Assembly: GCA_038562555.1 (NCBI GenBank)
Contig: JBCFBK010000021.1
Coordinates: 1-64,000, forward strand
DNA length: 64,000 nt
Direction: 5' to 3'
DNA from: JBCFBK01 sp038562555
GTDB lineage: Bacteria > Bacteroidota > Bacteroidia > Bacteroidales > Prolixibacteraceae
Shown: positions 1 through 7,366 of the stretch, in pieces
Position numbering within the stretch: the stretch's first letter is position 1
Layout of the letters: each line of letters opens with the position of its first letter
Notes under the pieces: model-generated
What the model was told of the DNA's origin: nothing
The model's database searches: none
The model's input: the letters and a program-made list of their open reading frames with translations, nothing else
Position numbers and translations under genes: made by a program

Positions 1-1
1 G

Positions 2-547
2 GCGAAGAACCCCAATGGGGAAGGAAATTATTTGTTTGCCGACATCAAAGGTAAGGGTCATTTCGTGGGCGTCAACTATTATGTGAATTGCCCCACAACG
101 ATGTGGTATGGTGAAGGAGATGAAATGGTTTTTATTGATGGCGAAAAAGTCCCTTCGATCGTCGGTACAGGCACCGAGGACTTTTTTAATACTTCCTGGT
201 GTCCGAAAGAACTGTTTCAGCACCCTTATTTTGGCTATCCGCGTGTAAACAATGAAACAGGCTGGCTGGGCCGCACCCACGTGTACCGCTTTTTTATGAA
301 GGATCCGTTCTACTTTGACAAGTCGTGCAAATTCACCATCGAACATGGTCACGGTAATAACCTGACACTCGATCTGGCTTCTGTAGCCTATTGGTACCAG
401 GAAAAGGCATCACCGCTGCCCCGTTCGTTCACGAAGGAAGAACGTAAGCCAATGCCCGCCGTTTCTCCGACAGATATCCATTTATGGAGGAATTCATGGC
501 GGGTTGAAAAAGGGAACAAGCCCGGTTTATGGGGAAATGAGAAATAA
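2..547 (+). CDS. GH172 (DUF2961) glycoside hydrolase, C-terminal part
   Basis: The reading frame is already open at base 2, so the gene begins to the left of the window and only its last 181 codons are seen. The segment GTGTEDFF, followed later by EHGHGNN, is characteristic of DUF2961, now glycoside hydrolase family 172, whose members act on fructofuranosides and arabinofuranosides. The Glu in GTGTED is expected to be catalytic by family analogy. The aromatic-rich stretch between the motifs fits the jelly-roll fold of the family. The gene lies 18 bases before the GH116 gene on the same strand, so the two probably form one operon with a shared substrate. The signal peptide and N-terminus are outside the window. 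The family call is firm; the substrate is not known. Confidence 0.88.
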   Translation, partial: AKNPNGEGNYLFADIKGKGHFVGVNYYVNCPTTMWYGEGDEMVFIDGEKVPSIVGTGTEDFFNTSWCPKELFQHPYFGYPRVNNETGWLGRTHVYRFFMKDPFYFDKSCKFTIEHGHGNNLTLDLASVAYWYQEKASPLPRSFTKEERKPMPAVSPTDIHLWRNSWRVEKGNKPGLWGNEK

Positions 548-565
548 CGTAACACACCACTTGTA

Positions 566-3500
566 ATGGGAAAAGAATTTCGTGCAAAAGGCAGGCGTGA
601 CTTTTTAAAAAGTGGTGCCGCATTTGGTGCACTCATGAGCATGCCCTTCGGACTTGCAGCAGGCAATGCGGCATCTGATGGGGCAAAAGCGGTCATGGAC
701 AGGCTTCAGAAGAAGAATGGCATCCCCGAACGGCGTCCGTTTAACGGCGAATATGCCGATGAATTCTTAAACAAAGTGGCCTTCCCGATCGGTGGCATCG
801 GTGCCGGCATGTTTTGCATGGAGGGTACCGGGGCCATTTCGCACCTTTCGGTCCGCAATCATCCTGATGTTTTTAACGAACCCTATGCCTTTGCGGCCAT
901 CAGTGTAAAAGGAATTGAAAACGGAGCCAAGGTACTGGAGGCGCCGGTTCCGTTCTGGAAACTGTTCGGGCCAGGCGGAAGCGGCAACGGAAGCGGCAAC
1001 CGGAGTTACGGTCTGCCCCGGTTTGAGAAGGGCCGTTTTTTGCCCCGCTTCCCGTTTGCTACCCTGGAACTCGAAGACAGCGATATCCCGCTGCAGGTGA
1101 AAGTCGTGGGATGGAGTCCGTTTATTCCAGGCGATGAGGATAACTCCAGCCTGCCGGTGGGTGTGATGGAATATCATTTTAAAAATACCTCGTCAAAAGC
1201 TATCGAAGCTGTCTTTTCCTATAATGCCCGGAATTTTATCGATGAACAGGGACCGATTGCAGAAGAGAAAAACGGTTTTCGATTACTGACGGCCAACAGC
1301 AAGGATGGTGCCCAAAGTGGGTTCTCCATTTATATTGACCGCAACGACGCGGTGGTCGATTATTGCTGGTTCCGCGGCGCCTGGTTCGACCCGCAGACCA
1401 TTCTCTGGAAGCACATCAAAAATGCCGAGCTGGTCAGCAATCCGCCGGTTGAAGGGGTGTCACCGGGAGCCTCCGTCTATGTGCCCCTGTCCATAAAAGC
1501 TGGTGAAGAAAAAACAGTTTCCGTTCATTTTAGCTGGTACCTGCCCGAAAACAGGCTGGCATCGGGATCGGTGACTACCGGTTCTGCCTTCCGCTCAAAA
1601 CCCTCCGAGGGAAGAGCTGGCGGCCAGCAGGAGGTATCCGGGTTTTCGGGAAAGCAACTGGTCAATACCTTTGATCCCGGAGGCGACGGGCAAACAGGCA
1701 TGCTCGAATCACCGGCCATTCCGATTAATAAACGGTACCTGAAATTTTTGATTGGCGGAGGAAACGATCCTGAAAAGACGGCTGTCAAACTTCTGATTGA
1801 CGGAAAAGTTGTTGAAACGGCAACCGGACACCAGTCCGAAAGGCTGACCGAAAAAATATGGGACTTGAAAAGTCATCAGGGAAAGAAAGCAGTCATTCAA
1901 ATTACAGATCAAAGTACCGATCCCTGGGGACACGTGCTGGCCGACCAGTTTGTGCTGACGAATAATCCGAATGAAGATCTGGCCAGGCCGTCTTCTGATG
2001 CTCTGCTGATTGCTGATTTTGAAGGTGAAGGCTATGGTGAATGGAAAAAGCTGCCGGAAGAGCAGGAAGCATCTGGTGCCGGCCTTGAGAGCGGTACTTA
2101 TTACAAACCCTGGTACGCATCACGCTTTAAGAACCTGGACGAGCTTGTTCAATACTGGCTTGGTCACGCGGCAGAACTGAAGCAAAAAAGCGAATTGTTC
2201 CGCGATGCCTTTTTCGACTCCACGCTTCCGCCCGAAGTCATGGAAGCGGTTGCGGCCAACCTGACGATCCTGAAATCACCCACGGTATTACGGCAGCACG
2301 ACGGGAAACTCTGGGCCTGGGAGGGCTGCGGCGACAATTCGGGTTGCTGTCACGGCAGTTGTACGCACGTGTGGAACTATGCCCAGGCGATTCCTCATTT
2401 ATTCCCGGCGCTGGAGAGAACGCTGCGGGAGACCGAATTTAAGATCAATCAGAACGAAGAGGGGCATCAGGTTTTCCGGGCTAACCTTCCGATCACCAAA
2501 ACAATCCATAATTTTCATGCTGCTGCCGACGGACAACTGGGTGGGATCATGAAGGTATACCGCGAGTGGCGGATCAGCGGCGATACGAGCTGGATGAAAG
2601 ATCTTTATCCGAAGGTGAAGCAAAGCATGGACTATTGCATCGAAGCCTGGGACCCAAAGCATCAGGGATTTCCGGAAGAACCCCATCACAATACATACGA
2701 CATTGAATTCTGGGGACCTGACGGCATGTGTACCAGTTTTTACCTCGGCGCGCTAACCGCGATGATTGAGCTGAGCAAAGCCGTTGGAGAACCTTCTTCC
2801 AATTATGAGCAACTGCTTTCGAAAGGGAAGAAGTACATGGAAACCGAACTCTACGACGGCGAATACTTCATCCAGAAGATTAAGTGGACAGGCTTAAAAG
2901 CTCCGGATCCGGTGGAAGCGCAGTCATTTCATACCAAGTATTCTGACGAAGCGCTGGAGATCCTGAAGAAGGAGGGCCCCAAATATCAATACGGCACGGG
3001 GTGCCTGTCGGATGGCATTCTGGGCATGTGGATGGCTTCGGTATGCGGACTGGATGAAATCATCGAATCGGACAAAACAGCAAGTCACCTGGCGGCCGTT
3101 CACCAACACAACCTGAAAACCACGCTGGCCGACCACGTGAATCCGCAGCGGCCCAGCTACGCCTGCGGTAATGAAGGTGGCTTGTTGCTTTGCACCTGGC
3201 CCAAAGGCGGCGCTTTATCGCTTCCCTTTGTCTACAGCAACGAGGTCTGGACCGGTATCGAATACCAGGTGGCCAGCCATTTGATGCTGAAAGGCGAAGT
3301 GGAGAAAGGGCTCGACATTGTACGCGAATGCCGCAAACGCTACGACGGCGTGCTGCGTAACCCGTTCAATGAATACGAATGCGGCCACTGGTACGCCCGC
3401 GCCATGTCCAGCTATGGCATGATCCAGGGCCTGACCGGCGTTCGCTATGATGCCGTCGGCAAAACCCTGTACATCGATTCGAAAATCGGAGACTTCAAAA

Positions 3501-3637
3501 GCTTCTTCTCTGCCGCCACCGGATTTGGAAACGTGGGACTGAAAAATGGAAAGCCCTTCCTGACCATGGTAAGCGGTAAGCTGGATGTGAAAAAAGTGAT
3601 GGTGTCGGGTGTTGAGCAAAAACTGGAGAAATCCTGA
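566..3637 (+). CDS. GH116-family glycosidase (GBA2/DUF608 type) with inserted beta-sandwich
   Basis: A 1023-residue exported enzyme. The N-terminus has a twin-arginine signal (RRDFLKSG at residues 10-17, then a hydrophobic run). The GBA2-type N-terminal beta domain starts near residue 70 (GGIGAGMFCMEG), and the (alpha/alpha)6 catalytic domain (DUF608) covers roughly residues 560-990. E586 (WEGCGD) and D712 (NTYDIEFWG) align by motif with the nucleophile and acid/base of GBA2-type enzymes; this is my alignment by eye. Family members cleave beta-glucosides, beta-xylosides or related sugars. The protein is longer than the usual roughly 800 residues because of an insert near residues 335-500 that resembles a beta-sandwich seen in other Bacteroidota hydrolases (VSGFSGK, FLIGGG, WGHVLADQ). 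It follows the GH172 gene closely. Confidence 0.9.
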   Translation: MGKEFRAKGRRDFLKSGAAFGALMSMPFGLAAGNAASDGAKAVMDRLQKKNGIPERRPFNGEYADEFLNKVAFPIGGIGAGMFCMEGTGAISHLSVRNHPDVFNEPYAFAAISVKGIENGAKVLEAPVPFWKLFGPGGSGNGSGNRSYGLPRFEKGRFLPRFPFATLELEDSDIPLQVKVVGWSPFIPGDEDNSSLPVGVMEYHFKNTSSKAIEAVFSYNARNFIDEQGPIAEEKNGFRLLTANSKDGAQSGFSIYIDRNDAVVDYCWFRGAWFDPQTILWKHIKNAELVSNPPVEGVSPGASVYVPLSIKAGEEKTVSVHFSWYLPENRLASGSVTTGSAFRSKPSEGRAGGQQEVSGFSGKQLVNTFDPGGDGQTGMLESPAIPINKRYLKFLIGGGNDPEKTAVKLLIDGKVVETATGHQSERLTEKIWDLKSHQGKKAVIQITDQSTDPWGHVLADQFVLTNNPNEDLARPSSDALLIADFEGEGYGEWKKLPEEQEASGAGLESGTYYKPWYASRFKNLDELVQYWLGHAAELKQKSELFRDAFFDSTLPPEVMEAVAANLTILKSPTVLRQHDGKLWAWEGCGDNSGCCHGSCTHVWNYAQAIPHLFPALERTLRETEFKINQNEEGHQVFRANLPITKTIHNFHAAADGQLGGIMKVYREWRISGDTSWMKDLYPKVKQSMDYCIEAWDPKHQGFPEEPHHNTYDIEFWGPDGMCTSFYLGALTAMIELSKAVGEPSSNYEQLLSKGKKYMETELYDGEYFIQKIKWTGLKAPDPVEAQSFHTKYSDEALEILKKEGPKYQYGTGCLSDGILGMWMASVCGLDEIIESDKTASHLAAVHQHNLKTTLADHVNPQRPSYACGNEGGLLLCTWPKGGALSLPFVYSNEVWTGIEYQVASHLMLKGEVEKGLDIVRECRKRYDGVLRNPFNEYECGHWYARAMSSYGMIQGLTGVRYDAVGKTLYIDSKIGDFKSFFSAATGFGNVGLKNGKPFLTMVSGKLDVKKVMVSGVEQKLEKS

Positions 3638-3654
3638 AACACGCAGAAGGAAAG

Positions 3655-4038
3655 TTGCAGCTCTATCCGTCGGTCAAGGTGGAAGTAATGGGAGAGGCCG
3701 ATTCGGGATTAAGCATTTTTCAGGTAACCGATATCAAAACCGGTTCGGTAAACGACCTGCTTTCGCCTAACCGCAATTTAAAAATAAAAGGTCGCAAAAT
3801 AAGAGTGGCCGGCGATAACGACGAAGTGGGCATTTATTTTGTGAACCAGCTTTCGGGTGAGAGCACCCGGGTAGATCCGGTCGATCTGGTCGTCAATAAC
3901 CCCTCCGGGTTGATCATTATTATTCCCCACCTGCAGGCAGGCACTTACAAGTTGCAGGTAACCACCCGGTTCAGCAGGCATTGTCTGCTCCGGATGCCCC
4001 GCACAACTATTTTTGAAAAAGAGCTGACGGTGAAATAG
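3655..4038 (+). pseudogene. orphan C-terminal fragment of a DUF4469 (HU-like domain) protein
   Basis: The frame is open from 3616, inside the end of the GH116 gene. The only start before residue 12 is a TTG at 3655, and the first ATG is at 3688. The product (KTGSVNDLLSPN, then IKGRKIRVAGD, NNPSGLIIIIPHLQAGTYKLQV, PRTTIFEKELTV spread over about 120 residues) matches the Ig-like C-terminal DUF4469 domain of Bacteroidota proteins that normally begin with an HU/IHF-like DNA-binding domain. That N-terminal half is absent, and the DUF4469 part abuts the GH116 stop codon. I read this as the remnant of a rearrangement that removed the 5' half. It could instead be a short expressed protein starting at 3688. 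No promoter or clear ribosome-binding site is visible. Confidence 0.6.
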
Positions 4039-4353
4039 AGCTGATTGCTGATTTCTGTAAAAAATAACAGAATGAGATGCGATTGCCGGACAATTAAAGA
4101 TTTTTAAGATATTTGCTGATATTCGGGAGAAATCCCAACCTCACGGACCTCACTTGGCAGATAAGCCTTGAAGAGATAAACGTGCGATTGGTTAAATTGA
4201 AAGTAATTATGAAACGAGCATGTTTGCTAAACACAATACGGATGAATTGAGCTTGCGAATTGAAGCCCAGCGAAAATCCCCGAAGGGAAATCCGCGAAGC
4301 GGAAATCTCACATGCGAGTTCCATCCGACCATTAAAAAACAAATTATTTTCGG
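4039..4353. other. intergenic region with small GC-rich hairpins before GH43
   Basis: No gene is supported in these 315 bases. The right half holds a cluster of small palindromes: CCCcgaaGGG at 4279-4287 and CCGCgaaGCGG at 4292-4302. The core CGCGAAGCG (4293-4301) is the same as that in the 75-base repeats further along the window, but flanking similarity is weak. It may be a decayed relative or only a leader hairpin of the GH43 gene. Confidence 0.4.
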
Positions 4354-5433
4354 ATGAAAAATTTTCTGGCGATCCTTCTTATTCTGACATGTTTTGCGTG
4401 CAAAAGCAAAACGGAACAATTCATCCCCGGCAATCCTTTATCCGTGGAATTTGGCGATCCTTATATCCTGAAGGCATCGGATGGTATTTATTACATGATC
4501 GGGACCGGCGGAGTGAAAGACGGATTTAAAATGTATTCATCAACTGACCTGAGGAACTGGAAAGATGAGGGCAGGATTTACCGGGGAAACACAGACTCCT
4601 CATGGTGTATCTCCAGTTTTTGGGCACCCGAATTGTATGAGATCGACGGAAAGTTCTATCTGCTTTTCAGCGCTGACTGGCGTGAAAATCCAAATCAGGA
4701 GAAGGAAAACTTCCGTATTGGAGTAGCTGTTTCTGATAAGCCTGCCGGGCCGTACACCGATCTGTACGATCGCCCCATATTTGATCCGGGATATCCCGTC
4801 ATCGATGGAAACCTGCTTTTTGAAGACGGCCGCGTCTGGCTGTATTATTCCCGGTGTTGTTATAAGCATCCGGTCGAAAGTGAAGTGGCGGACTGGGCCC
4901 GTGAAAAGGGATTATTTAATGAAATTGAAGAAAGTTGGGTGTACGGTGTGGAAATGAAGCCCGATTTTTCAGGAATTATTGGAGAACCGCAGGTCCTGCT
5001 TCGTCCACCATTGACCATGAAAGACAAGCAGGCGGAATGGGAAAGCCGTTCAGTGACTTCGGGCGAGGTTAACCGGCGATGGACTGAAGGTTCATTCATC
5101 TTTAAGCAGAACAGTACTTATTACATGATGTACTCGGCCAATTACTTCGGTGGAAAGAATTATGCCGTCGGTTATGCGACATCGGATTCGCCGCTCGGCC
5201 CTTTTACAAAAGCCGCAAATAATCCGGTCTTACAAAAAAACACGGAGACAGGAGGAATTGTAACAGGAACCGGACATAACTCGGTAACCGTTTCCCCCGA
5301 TGGGAAAGCGATGTTATGTGTATACCATGGAAGAACTGCTGAAACGGGCGACAAACGGGTGGTGTTTATTGATCCGATGGAAGTTCCCGGCGATGGAAGT
5401 CTGGTCGTTTACGGGCCAACAACAAAAAAATAA
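4354..5433 (+). CDS. GH43-family glycosidase, lipoprotein
   Basis: A 359-residue five-bladed beta-propeller glycosidase. The signal peptide ends at C16 (TCFAC), a loose lipobox, so the enzyme is probably a surface or periplasmic lipoprotein. The three GH43 acids are visible: D35 (EFGDPYIL, general base), D151 (PVIDGNLL, pKa modulator) and E245 (RWTEGSFI, general acid). Repeated propeller patterns such as FWAPEL, YYMMYSAN and GTGHNS are also present. Family members release arabinofuranose, xylose or galactose from plant glycans; the specificity cannot be read from the sequence. The length is typical of a single-domain GH43. It lies between the GH172/GH116 pair and the ECF sigma locus, so it probably belongs with that PUL's substrate. 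Confidence 0.92.
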   Translation: MKNFLAILLILTCFACKSKTEQFIPGNPLSVEFGDPYILKASDGIYYMIGTGGVKDGFKMYSSTDLRNWKDEGRIYRGNTDSSWCISSFWAPELYEIDGKFYLLFSADWRENPNQEKENFRIGVAVSDKPAGPYTDLYDRPIFDPGYPVIDGNLLFEDGRVWLYYSRCCYKHPVESEVADWAREKGLFNEIEESWVYGVEMKPDFSGIIGEPQVLLRPPLTMKDKQAEWESRSVTSGEVNRRWTEGSFIFKQNSTYYMMYSANYFGGKNYAVGYATSDSPLGPFTKAANNPVLQKNTETGGIVTGTGHNSVTVSPDGKAMLCVYHGRTAETGDKRVVFIDPMEVPGDGSLVVYGPTTKK

Positions 5434-5581
5434 AGGAAAATATGGCCAATCATTTACAGAAGTTGGAATAGGTGAGTTTGCAGATGATATGCTGTTCATG
5501 TTTCTCATTGTTGTATGGATATTCAAAACAGCCTTGAATGCTTCGCTCAATTACAAGCGTAGGAAAAACCCGTTAAGCTTT

Positions 5582-5612
5582 TTGTTTATGGAGGAATAAT
5601 TTTCTAAGTTTG
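5582..5612 (+). promoter_or_regulatory. promoter of ECF sigma gene
   Basis: TTG at 5582-5584, a 20-base spacer, and TAAGTTTG at 5605-5612 fit the Bacteroidota housekeeping promoter (TTG, N19-21, TAnnTTTG). Transcription should start near 5617, about 14 bases before the ATG at 5631. Confidence 0.7.
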
Positions 5613-5630
5613 CTTGTCTTATGAAAGAAA

Positions 5631-6188
5631 ATGTACGCTGACTCCAATAGTTTTAACAAAATTTATACGGAATATTACAGGAAGTCATTCCTGTTTGTCA
5701 AGTCGTATGTGCACGATGATTTTATAGCCAAGGATTTGGTCTCTGAAGCCATGATCAAGCTCTGGAAAAGAATGAACCAGGAGCCGGTCGACCAGATACA
5801 ACCTTATCTCTTTACTATCTTAAAAAACAGCGCGTTGGATTATTTGAAGCATGAGGCGATCAAAAATACGGTTCATCATGCTATAACCGAGCGACTGAAT
5901 CGTGAGCTCGATATTCGTATTTCTATATTGCAGTCAACCGACCCCAATGAGATTTTTTCTTCAGAAATACAGGAAATCGTTCGGAACACGCTGATCAGTC
6001 TCCCTGAAAAAACCCGTCGGGCATTCGAAATGAGCCGGTATCTGGATAAACCAAATAAAGAAATTGCAGAAGTCTTAGGAGTCACCGTAAAAGGTGTAGA
6101 TTATCATATGTCGGTTGCTATCAGAGAATTAAGAATAGCGCTTAAAGATTATTTATCCTTACTGATCTGTTTTTTTCATTTTTTCTGA
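5631..6188 (+). CDS. ECF-type RNA polymerase sigma factor
   Basis: A 185-residue sigma factor. Region 2 covers about residues 8-75 (FNKIYTEYY, KDLVSEAMIKLWKR, YLFTILKNSALDYLK). Region 4 covers about residues 110-170, with the helix-turn-helix NKEIAEVLGVTVKGVDYHMS. The hydrophobic C-terminal tail ending FFHFF is common in Bacteroidota ECF factors. Such factors are held by a FecR-like anti-sigma and released when the cognate SusC signals glycan binding through its STN domain. That logic fits the neighbours exactly: fecR starts 66 bases downstream, then an STN-type susC. The expected targets are its own locus and perhaps the upstream glycosidases. ATG 5631 was chosen because the promoter lies just before it; the ATG at 5621 is out of frame. 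Confidence 0.93.
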   Translation: MYADSNSFNKIYTEYYRKSFLFVKSYVHDDFIAKDLVSEAMIKLWKRMNQEPVDQIQPYLFTILKNSALDYLKHEAIKNTVHHAITERLNRELDIRISILQSTDPNEIFSSEIQEIVRNTLISLPEKTRRAFEMSRYLDKPNKEIAEVLGVTVKGVDYHMSVAIRELRIALKDYLSLLICFFHFF

Positions 6189-6254
6189 AAAAAGATTGTC
6201 TTCGTACTAGTGACTCGTTTGCCTCAGTCGTCTTTTATTTGTTAAACCAAACTT

Positions 6255-7208
6255 ATGGACAATCAACTGCTGGAGCGATACATTTCGGGCGATGTTACTT
6301 ATGAAGAGAAAGCCCGGGTAGCTGAATGGCTGGATGAAAACCCCGAAAATATGCGGGAATTCCTCATCCTTCGTAAACTGTATGACATTACAATTTGGCA
6401 AAACGCCGCGGATGTAAACCCTGATATAAAACCGGCCGGGAAAAAGGCCGGGCCTCTTGTGAGAAAAGTAGCCTTCGAAATTCTAAAGGTAGCCGCCATA
6501 TTTGTTTTTGTATTTTTTGTCATGCGTTACCTGTTCCCGACCGTTTCAGAACCAGAGGAAATTTTTGCCACACATACCATCCGGGTCCCCGCGGGTCAGC
6601 ATGCCGAACTGGAACTCGCCGATGGGAGCAAAGTATGGTTGAATGCCGGCACCAGTTTGACTTTTCCGGAACGCTTCTCTTCAGCTTCCCGGGAAGTCCG
6701 GCTTGATGGAGAAGGGTATTTTGATGTGGAGAAAGATGAAACACGCCCTTTTGTTGTTCATGCCGGTAAATATGATATTAAAGTGCTGGGAACGGAATTC
6801 AATGTAACGGCTTATTCTACAGACAAGGCATTTGAAACTTCCCTGATCGAAGGCTCAATAGAATTAACCACACCGGGGAATGCAGGAGGGATGATCGTTC
6901 AGCCAAATGACCGGATCTACCTCGAAAATGACCGGTTAATTCGCGGAACGATCGATAATTATAACGAGTTTTTATGGAAAGAGGGACTGATCAGTTTTAA
7001 CAATGAATCGTTTCCTGAAATGATCAGCAAGCTTGAGCGATATTTTGATGTGGAGATTGCTGTGAAAAACAAGGAAATTCTGGCTTATCGATGTACAGGA
7101 AAGTTCCGTGTCAAAGACGGCGTGCGCCATATTCTCCGGGTCCTTCAGTTAAATAATAATTTTAAGTTCGAAATTGACGATATTCAGAATACGATCACGA
7201 TCGAATAA
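6255..7208 (+). CDS. FecR-family anti-sigma factor
   Basis: A 317-residue inner-membrane anti-sigma. The cytoplasmic N-terminal part (residues 1-70) should bind the ECF sigma encoded just upstream. One membrane helix lies near residues 77-94 (LKVAAIFVFVFFVMRYLF). The periplasmic FecR domain covers about 108-205 (VPAGQHAELELADGSKVWLNAG, FDVEKDETRPFVVHA), and the C-terminal DUF4974 domain about 247-316 (SFPEMISKLERYFDVEI). It receives the signal from the STN domain of the SusC protein encoded next. The gene order sigma, fecR, susC, susD is the standard arrangement for ECF-controlled PULs. Confidence 0.95.
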   Translation: MDNQLLERYISGDVTYEEKARVAEWLDENPENMREFLILRKLYDITIWQNAADVNPDIKPAGKKAGPLVRKVAFEILKVAAIFVFVFFVMRYLFPTVSEPEEIFATHTIRVPAGQHAELELADGSKVWLNAGTSLTFPERFSSASREVRLDGEGYFDVEKDETRPFVVHAGKYDIKVLGTEFNVTAYSTDKAFETSLIEGSIELTTPGNAGGMIVQPNDRIYLENDRLIRGTIDNYNEFLWKEGLISFNNESFPEMISKLERYFDVEIAVKNKEILAYRCTGKFRVKDGVRHILRVLQLNNNFKFEIDDIQNTITIE

Positions 7209-7275
7209 CTACATACTAACTAATGTCTAACCAAAACAGCAATTGCTTATGAAAAAAACAATATAAAGACAAAAA

Positions 7276-7316
7276 ACCGGTCGGCGCGCCAACGCCTTCC
7301 GGTACAGAAAGTCAAT
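7276..7316 (+). promoter_or_regulatory. structured leader of ECF-controlled susC, copy 1
   Basis: A two-part hairpin lies between fecR and susC: outer stem ACCGG (7276-7280) with CCGGT (7299-7303), a two-by-two internal loop, inner stem GGCG (7283-7286) with CGCC (7293-7296), and loop CGCCAA. It is preceded by a run of A and followed by ACAGAAAGTCAAT (7304-7316). No U-run follows, so it is not a plain terminator. The same plan occurs at 43692-43738 before the other ECF-linked susC. Confidence 0.55.
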
Positions 7317-7366
7317 ACCCGATCATCTCCTTAAATAAATCCAGTATCAACAATCAAAACAAATGT

